Of a stretch of DNA of 11,108 bases, positions 9,701-11,108 are shown piece after piece. Position 1 is the stretch's first letter. Each line of letters starts with the position of its first letter. The notes under the pieces were generated by a model. The model saw only the letters and a list, made by a program, of their open reading frames with translations. It was not told the DNA's origin and ran no database searches. Source of the DNA: an uncultured Planctomycetaceae bacterium (GTDB taxonomy: Bacteria; Planctomycetota; Planctomycetia; Pirellulales; Pirellulaceae); assembly GCA_937967665.1 (NCBI GenBank), contig CALBSZ010000535.1, forward strand, positions 1-11,108. The letters run 5' to 3'. Position numbers and translations under genes: made by a program.

Positions 9701-11070
9701 TTCCCGCACACACGCCGCTGGCGGGCGAGGCGGTCGAGGTCGCGGGGGACAATCAAGATCCCGGCGGCGCTCAGGACATCGGCAATCTGCTGGTGAGTGA
9801 CCGGGCGGTCATCAGCACGGCCGGCGCGCTGTCCGCGCCTGGGGACCAGGACTTCTTTGCCTTCGACGTAGTCTATGATGACATCTCGCCGGGCGGCGGC
9901 AACTTGTTCACGCATGCCGTGTTCGATGTCGACTACGCGGACGGCTTGACCCGTCCCAATACGAACCTCTCCGTCTTCGCGCCCGATTCGGGCCTGATCC
10001 TGATTGGGCGTGATTCGAACATCGCGGAAGACCGTCCCGGCCCCTTGCCCGACCCGAGCGACCCGGGCGACATGTTCGATCTGTCGCGCGGCAGTGACGG
10101 TCCCAAGGATCCATTTATCGGTCCGGTGGCTCTGCCCACGGGAACGTACCAGGTGGGCGTTTACAACGATACGCGGATGCCGACGGCGCTGAGTCAATTT
10201 GTCGATGCCGGGTCGATGTTGACGGGCGTCCGTCTGGAACCGCTGAATACGGTCGTGCGTATTGCCGAGGATCACATCACCACCTCGGGCGGTTCCACGT
10301 TTGCGCCTCCTGTTGTCCCGACATTGTTTGGCCCGGGCAGCGTCTTGCCCGGTGCGACCAACCTGTGGCATGTCACGACGCTACGCGGAGCCGACCCTGG
10401 ACACGGGATCCCCGCCGTGTTCGACGGCAGCCGCGCTCCGGAAGCCGGCGATTCCAGTTTCTACTTCGGCGTCGACGCGACCAACAATTTTGACCTCGGC
10501 GCGGGGACGACGCCGCGCGGCAGCCTGCTCACCAATCCCTTCAGTTTGCAAGGCTACGCCCCGGCGGACAAACCGGTGCTGTACTTCAATTACTTCCTGG
10601 ATACGGAAGACCACAATGCGGCGCCATTCGCCAACCGGGACGGCTTCCGCGTCTACGCCGTTGATGCCAACAGCGATGCGCACTTGCTGGCGACGAACAA
10701 CGTGAACACACCGATGCGCGGGCCTGGTCCAGCTGATGATGAATTCGACGACCCCAATCCGACCGACAACATCAACATCAACGTGCAGCCGCTTTTCGAC
10801 AATTCCGGAGCCTGGCGGCAAGCGCGCATCGAACTGGATTCCTTCGCCGGCATGAACAACTTGCGCCTCCGTTTTGACTTTGACGCCATGAACGGCATGG
10901 CGAATGGCGGCGAAGGTGTTTACATCGACGACCTTATCATTGGCTTTGCGGAACGCGGTGAAATGGTTACCGGGGCCCCGGCCGACGTTCTCAATTTCCG
11001 CGACAACCCGAACGCCGGTAACGACGTAACGCAGGGTCCTTACCAGCTGGAGGTTCGGCGGTCATCCTAA
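604..11070 (+). CDS. Giant multidomain M36 metallopeptidase / VWA / beta-helix surface protein
   Basis: This encodes 3,488 residues (roughly 360 kDa by estimate), predicted to act outside the cytoplasm. Domains in order: Arg tract and LEQRQLLS (28-35), fungalysin-type propeptide (76-258), M36 zinc peptidase (259-640; H451, E452, H455, E481), Ig-like segment (671-735), two ~100-residue tandem repeats (740-952), degenerate matrixin-like domain (1280-1445), PPC (1456-1594), calcium loops (1603-1617), three-block parallel beta-helix (1739-2799) holding FnIII-like and VWA insertions, two PPC-like regions (2800-3007, 3048-3189) and a jelly-roll-like domain (3250-3455). No hydrophobic signal peptide or transmembrane segment is evident, and no C-terminal dockerin or sorting signal is seen. 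The ATG at 604 follows an in-frame stop at 577 and a GAAGGG site. Planctomycetes encode many such giants; a protease with adhesive or binding modules is the best functional guess, substrate unknown. The stop may be premature (see findings). The reading frame is certain; the function is inferred. Confidence 0.95.
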   Translation: MAVRTRRRRRRVPQGSRNSSTSLLIEQLEQRQLLSSFHDSAISSEFSESRGVLPVALPPRLQELGSSGYLSGPRTGDPLSIALEFLEDHDQELGLAAGQLDDIVVTSQYETSQTGATHIHFRQTIAGLEVANSNININIAADGSVMNVGGGFVTSTAFSPIVPMNATQAVTELADHFDWTLSSTPQTVQQIGGTERVSVMRADEIARGDITVGLQYVPADSTGVELAWKINLQTKDGRHWYDVSVSAADGQILNFADWASNAAYNVYALPKEGPNDGPRTIAINPQDSVASPFGWHDTDGVAGPEFTITSGNNVNAYTDRDNDDVADPGSAPDGGATLTFDFPIDPAQPPSTYSDAAVTNLFYWNNILHDVHYQYGFDEAGGNFQFNNYGRGGLGGDPVEAQAQDGADIGDSDNANMFTPPDGMSPRMQMYEFTATTPRRDSDLDAGVMVHEYGHGVSNRLTGGPADANALQTPESRGMGEGWSDFWTLMFSQQPSDQQGDAYGIGTYVLGEPADGPGIRNYPYSFDLAIDPQTYGDIASTNVPHGVGEIWAAALWDMNWLLINGVPNVVPGHGFSSDLYRGTAGNNIALGLVMNGLKLQPANPTMLEGRDAILLADQALTGGANQIAIWTAFARRGMGFSANDGGDSNNLNVTPAFDLPPRLIPGPGLQLIAVTPNEGDLYEPNRVNVREIGPSELIFRFDANDDLDATTLDGIQITRAGQDGDFEFASASTDFGTNGQVYVEFTAQQLGLGGNDIAVHLSGSDHGMGSDATPIVSVVGKGISVDMNTRAGATSTVQDVVNALNADKAASLLVHANVIAGDASLDIAALDTSVKLHGADAANATTDFNSGVQVTFTAVATGIAGNDVRLKFQSADLGAGAAPAVSVQGTTINVVFNSRPGSETTAQALINAINSHVMASALVRAHLRLGDPNVDITQAVIDYSPLELSGADIRLQPGYRAIGDTSHQVVYRFGSTLPDDLYRIEVFGFDDANRGVTALRNAAGDALNPAVELADRDVIEFDLDLGAQVVAAVPQPVYQPQTITLSGATGGSFQLRFEGHVTGPIPINATADIVQDALEALPIIKTGDVWVAGDGPWHVAFRGRFEGEAVTLLEVDSAGLTGAGATATVEELATLVQARDQIIVYFNNDELDLTLAENPAFYQLHATKESLTNTDDGPIVNPIDVQYSAETNSAVLTFADDLAVIPGPGTHRLRIGTNEARPAAPTVLSPAVDPADTFIAATDVSTDLSATNGLVIRSTIAPQPYDFDFPGASDEPGHRDIPVAGEQHYNPLFTADTTAGMTTIPYNFKTDYGVAPGGAALTNKITPEQRDLARAIFEIYGSFLGVQFYESVSSGITVATGDLRVVGPALPVVAADGTAYTTRIDPTFATSMLVMDDAESFDNAFGSPGTTANPSWFESALIGIAEILGLENAHELSVANFFSNQNVSPAGVPAPEQIFPGAQDALHLQHLYRPDGRDVDLYTFTLDEPGLLTAETFAERLANSSLLDTTLSIYQDVPVFGVGGSFTGFDRQLIARNDDYFSEDSYLELNLDAGTYYVAVSAAGNDQFDPHVANTGLGGLTEGDYELRLQFRPEVTGVNVLRDKDGDGGTAFDGDADGIAGGVFNFWFQTRPLDRALAFGTTGAALADGATITVTSATGATKTYEFDKDSPANLNNASNTRVPYNTGSSSAALAVSLNTAIALSGLNVSSQVVGNSLVLCGERSVTLGPLATGIRVEGKTIFVDKSSGGAADGSLDAPFNKIASAGGAFAVTMNGDIVRIVGNGGDDRDPATLADNRAYEIGFGGPLDAPLQDGSTMNVPQGVTVMIDAGAVFKLRQARIGVGSSTTSVNRSRGALQVLGTPAANVIFTSYNDQSIGVDTNPLATVPSSGDWGGLSFRNDLDRFEGRVDYESQGIFLNYVNQADIRYGGGVIDVDSVSQVINPIHITESRPTVSYNTISDSADSALSADPNSFAETNYHAPPFQTGGAFTLDYDRVGPDLRGNAIFGNSTNGIFVRTETPAGGPLKHLTTAGRFDDRDVVHVIAENLTIEGTPGGPVEETRRLPVNLVQLTAQPVGALPGGSYNYRLTLVDKNGYEAPASAATINRTVTTSTGAIRLSNLPPATGEFVNRRIYRSAPGGAAPYELVAQLGKSETVYVDDNRDTLTGTVDTSITSLRRPRLDARLAVDPGVVMKLEGAMIEATVGSQLLLEGRDGNEIVVTSKLDDRYGAGGSFDTNDDGPMVAGTSSQPAAGNWGGLYIGHTSSASIDNAIIAYGGGEVTLEGDFGAFNVVEIHQADVRIAHSIIEHNEGGTESTGPTDRFGRMTNESAVVFVRGAQPIILDNVIRNNSSTDPVNSPAISIDVNSLTAELRWDTGRETGFIQRTSGYLSNHGPLIRENRFDANEINGLDVRGGELNTEGVWDDTDVVHVLQSLVEVPNYSTVGGLRLASSATESLVVKSLDPTGSVAGINVAGNPLDVRDRVGGQLHVVGQPNSPVVMTSLYDCSIGAGFHLDGTSNVDTVPAFCGTVMTDQSGPEYVDVIVVIDESGTMSGSQMFTEFLIPALEADLLAQGIGAGADPNQYGLVGFGGSSSGGHQLGHAHPVGPAGALFGSATEYVTAAQSLVISGSAEDGYSGIQFALDNYPLRPNAEKFIILVTDEPRSVIDGTLTYASILSGLQAADVNLEGILNVNAFDGAGTVALAVNAAGVAYLDDGMGGIIASPGGVLTPGASVTDYADLVFDTGGLVGDIDLIASGPPITDSFAEAIIAQIIVTVSGGQLASPGDWQGISLQQYSHDRNVELIVENEADDARAPGVNGTPATAQFIGQLAPSEFAGDDNRRLGFEIHGLVGDPGDVDVYSFKGTAGTEIWLDVDSTSNALDSVVELLDANGLILAQSNNSIAEFADPSLLYNDASLLSETVNPLFKAPSAYQLTHASGIVKDTNSTNPFDAGLRVILPGQPGAQSTYHVRVRSSNLAAGDPASKLQDPTQVANGLSAGVYQLQVRLREADELPGSTVRYSDLRFASTAIDVNGLPAHTPLAGEAVEVAGDNQDPGGAQDIGNLLVSDRAVISTAGALSAPGDQDFFAFDVVYDDISPGGGNLFTHAVFDVDYADGLTRPNTNLSVFAPDSGLILIGRDSNIAEDRPGPLPDPSDPGDMFDLSRGSDGPKDPFIGPVALPTGTYQVGVYNDTRMPTALSQFVDAGSMLTGVRLEPLNTVVRIAEDHITTSGGSTFAPPVVPTLFGPGSVLPGATNLWHVTTLRGADPGHGIPAVFDGSRAPEAGDSSFYFGVDATNNFDLGAGTTPRGSLLTNPFSLQGYAPADKPVLYFNYFLDTEDHNAAPFANRDGFRVYAVDANSDAHLLATNNVNTPMRGPGPADDEFDDPNPTDNININVQPLFDNSGAWRQARIELDSFAGMNNLRLRFDFDAMNGMANGGEGVYIDDLIIGFAERGEMVTGAPADVLNFRDNPNAGNDVTQGPYQLEVRRSS
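829..1377 (+). other. Fungalysin/thermolysin-type propeptide (FTP and PepSY-like)
   Basis: Residues 76-153 carry the FTP pattern: a helix-like start (LSIALEFLEDH), then alternating strands with HIHFRQTIAGLEV and an IAADGSVMNV turn. Residues 228-258 (starting WKINLQT, with DVSVSAADGQIL) look like the second, PepSY-like half. Such propeptides fold and inhibit the adjoining protease until removed, which is the expected arrangement for an M36 zymogen. Confidence 0.8.
1378..2523 (+). other. M36 (fungalysin-like) zinc metallopeptidase domain
   Basis: The zinc motif HEYGH is at residues 451-455 (His451 and His455 as ligands, Glu452 catalytic), followed by GVSNRLTGG. The third ligand is Glu481 in GMGEGWSDF, about 26 residues downstream, as is standard in M36. 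Other family marks are SPFGWHDTDG (291-300), NLFYWNNILHDVHYQYGFD (from 360), GVGEIWAAALWDMNW (from 546) and IWTAFARRGMG (629-639). All expected catalytic residues are present, so the domain should be active once its propeptide is removed. It probably cleaves extracellular protein, though self-processing of the giant chain is also possible. Confidence 0.92.
2614..2808 (+). other. Ig-like segment after the protease
   Basis: Residues 671-735 start LIAVTPNEGD and continue with ELIFRFDANDDLDATTLDGI, the look of a bacterial Ig-like module of the kind that often follows a protease domain in planctomycete giants. It probably acts as a spacer or a binding beta-sandwich. The assignment rests on pattern only. 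Confidence 0.5.
2821..3123 (+). repeat. Tandem protein repeat, copy A
   Basis: Residues 740-840. The pattern is a strand (VYVEFTAQQLGLGGNDIAV), a variable loop, VSVVGKGISVDMNTRAG, a helix-like VQDVVNALNADKAASLLVHA, then GDASLDI and a closing HGAD. It aligns along its whole length with copy B. Similar FTA..G..GN..V plus VV.AINA modules recur in bacterial surface proteins and phage tail proteins, where they are presumed structural or adhesive. Confidence 0.7.
3160..3459 (+). repeat. Tandem protein repeat, copy B
   Basis: Residues 853-952. It matches copy A feature by feature: QVTFTAVATGIAGNDVRLKF, VSVQGTTINVVFNSRPG, AQALINAINSHVMASALVRA, GDPNVDI and a closing SGAD. The DNA copies have diverged well beyond the protein pattern, so this is an old duplication and not a recent one. 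A 12-residue linker separates the copies. Confidence 0.7.
3460..4260 (+). other. Beta-rich linker region with two or three sandwich-like modules
   Basis: Residues 953-1219. The first part (LPDDLYRIEVFGFDD, then IEFDLDLGAQVVAAVPQPV) and the last part (QARDQIIVYFNNDELDLTL, then SAVLTFADDLAV) look like Ig/cadherin-like modules typical of planctomycete giants. Between them, residues 1041-1131 match a widespread module of the type TLSGATGGSFQLRFEG, DIVQDALEALP and WHVAFRGRFEGEAVTLL. Probable structural or adhesive roles; I cannot name the families firmly. Confidence 0.45.
4441..4938 (+). other. Degenerate matrixin/serralysin-like domain (predicted inactive)
   Basis: Residues 1280-1445. The lead-in (TTIPYNFKTDYG, ITPEQRDLARAIFEIYGSFLGVQF) has the shape of an M10-type metallopeptidase. 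Where the zinc motif HExxHxxGxxH is expected, the chain reads IGIAEILGLEN (1422-1432), followed by AHELS. Aligned on LGL, both metal-binding His and the catalytic Glu are replaced (Ile, Glu and Gly respectively), although a His lies just downstream at 1434. The fold may be kept as a binding module. Assignment is by pattern; an unrelated domain remains possible. Confidence 0.55.
4969..5385 (+). other. PPC (bacterial pre-peptidase C-terminal) domain 1
   Basis: Residues 1456-1594 show the PPC signature: DVDLYTFTLDEPGLLTAETF, a LDTTLSIYQD strand, LIARNDDYF, then LNLDAGTYYVAVSAAG. PPC domains are small beta-sandwiches in secreted proteins, often next to proteases. This one directly follows the degenerate protease-like domain. 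Confidence 0.75.
5401..5494 (+). other. Two DxDxDG calcium-loop motifs
   Basis: D1603-K-D1605-G-D1607-G and D1613-G-D1615-A-D1617-G are two adjacent calcium-loop patterns, followed by GGVFNFWFQT. They resemble TSP3 or dockerin-type loops and suggest calcium stabilises the junction before the beta-helix part. Confidence 0.6.
5521..5817 (+). other. Small beta module before the beta-helix
   Basis: Residues 1640-1738, with GATITVTSATGATKTYEFD, then SSAALAVSLNTAIAL and NSLVLCGERSVTLG. It resembles short extracellular modules with a two-strand start and an alpha-helical AINA-type segment. It contains Cys1720, one of the few cysteines in the protein. Function unknown. Confidence 0.4.
6790..7119 (+). 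other. FnIII-like domain between beta-helix blocks 1 and 2
   Basis: Residues 2063-2172: GSYNYRLTLVDKNGYEAP, then GAIRLSNLPPA, NRRIYRSAPGG, YELVAQL and TVYVDD, an FnIII-like strand order. It sits after block 1's DVVHV element and just before block 2 (which begins DARLAVDPGVVMKL). Probably a spacer or binding module. Confidence 0.5.
8209..8925 (+). other. von Willebrand factor A domain inserted in beta-helix block 3
   Basis: Residues 2536-2774. The first strand and MIDAS motif are VDVIVVIDESGTMSGS (Asp2545, Ser2547 and Thr2549 in place of the usual second Ser). A second metal-site loop is likely at EDGYSGIQFAL (from 2630), and the third at FIILVTDEPRS with Asp2658. NQYGLVGFGG also fits the family. 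The metal site looks complete, so divalent-metal-dependent ligand binding is expected. The domain lies between the TS-x-x-D and GDWQG turns of the third helix block. Confidence 0.85.
9001..9624 (+). other. PPC-like region 2
   Basis: Residues 2800-3007. DVDVYSFKGTAGTEIWLDVD and SVVELLDANGLILAQSNNS are the first PPC half; YHVRVRSSN and AGVYQLQVRLRE are the second. About 100 residues lie between them (containing LLYNDASLL and GIVKDTNSTNPFDAGL), so this is a PPC fold with a long insert or two partial copies. Confidence 0.6.
9745..10170 (+). other. PPC-like region 3
   Basis: Residues 3048-3189: GAQDIGNLLVSDRAVISTAG, DQDFFAFDVVYDD, TNLSVFAPDSGLILIGRDSN and a closing GTYQVGVYND. This is the same module type as the two earlier PPC regions, with an Asp/Pro-rich loop (PLPDPSDPGD) before the last strand. 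Confidence 0.6.
10351..10968 (+). other. C-terminal jelly-roll-like (LamG/MAM-type) domain
   Basis: Residues 3250-3455: NLWHVTTLRGADPGHG, SSFYFGVDATNNFDLG, PVLYFNYFLDTEDH, then WRQARIELDSFAGM, LRLRFDFDAMN and GVYIDDLIIGFAERGE. This run of strands is typical of carbohydrate- or protein-binding jelly-rolls at the end of secreted bacterial proteases. It is followed only by a short tail to the stop codon. Confidence 0.6.
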
Positions 11071-11108
11071 TTCGGCGATTTCAATCGATCCGACACGGTC
11101 CCGACGCT
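11071..11108. other. Sequence after the stop codon
   Basis: Thirty-eight bases remain. A short stem is possible (TCGGCGAT at 11072-11079 with ATCG at 11084-11087 and CCGA at 11090-11093) but no T-tract follows, so I do not call a terminator. Read in the same frame as the giant gene, it gives FGDFNRSDTVPT with no further stop. Confidence 0.4.

Noticed and set aside
1663..10371. Several long antisense open frames (for example 1663-2481, 3598-4905, 7153-8406 and 9370-10371 on the minus strand)
   Set aside because: They all lie in the antisense frame whose codons coincide exactly with the sense codons. They stay open because the real gene rarely uses TTA, CTA or TCA. Their translations are Arg/Val-rich with no recognisable domains.
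11072..11093. Stem-loop after the stop codon as an intrinsic terminator
   Set aside because: The stem has a two-base bulge, is only moderately GC-rich and is not followed by a T-tract. If the gene continues past the stop it is coding sequence.
1..11108. CRISPR array, defence island, prophage or insertion sequence
   Set aside because: One reading frame fills the window. There are no spaced direct repeats, transposase or integrase motifs, or terminal inverted repeats that I can see.

Overview
The window is essentially one giant gene. A 3,488-codon reading frame runs from 604 to 11070 on the + strand, preceded by about 600 bases of apparently non-coding leader and followed by only 38 bases. The organism is most likely a planctomycete, probably of the Pirellulales type. 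The clues are the N-terminal LEQRQLLS motif (a variant of the planctomycete LEPRxLL sequence), the size of the protein, and its composition: many Asp and Gly, few Lys, and only three Cys that I can find. The domain repertoire also fits the very large predicted surface or secreted proteins of that phylum. This assignment comes from motif recognition, not from a database search.

Layout of the protein, N to C: an arginine-rich start and LEPRxLL-like motif (residues 1-39); a fungalysin/thermolysin-type propeptide (76-258); an apparently intact M36 metallopeptidase (259-640, with HEYGH at 451-455 and a third ligand E481 in GEGWSD); an Ig-like segment (671-735); two tandem ~100-residue repeats (740-840 and 853-952); beta-sandwich-like segments (953-1220); a second metallopeptidase-like domain of matrixin/serralysin type that has lost its zinc site (1280-1445); a PPC domain (1456-1594); two calcium-loop motifs (1603-1617); and a long parallel beta-helix region (1739-2799). 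The helix region is built from three related blocks. It is interrupted by an FnIII-like domain (2063-2172) and by a von Willebrand factor A domain (2536-2774) placed inside the third block. Two PPC-like regions (2800-3007 and 3048-3189) and a jelly-roll-like C-terminal domain (3250-3455) follow.

The likely role is a secreted or surface protein that combines a zinc protease with binding, adhesive and calcium-dependent modules. The substrate is unknown. The sequence after the stop codon reads on in the same frame in a way that resembles the expected family continuation, so the gene may be truncated by a nonsense change or may continue beyond the window.

Bases 1-603 contain no gene I can support. 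They hold a candidate sigma-70-type promoter (435-463), two possible hairpins and a modest ribosome binding site. I found no RNA genes, mobile elements, CRISPR arrays, defence genes or other multi-gene system. The notable content is the unusual architecture of this one protein.
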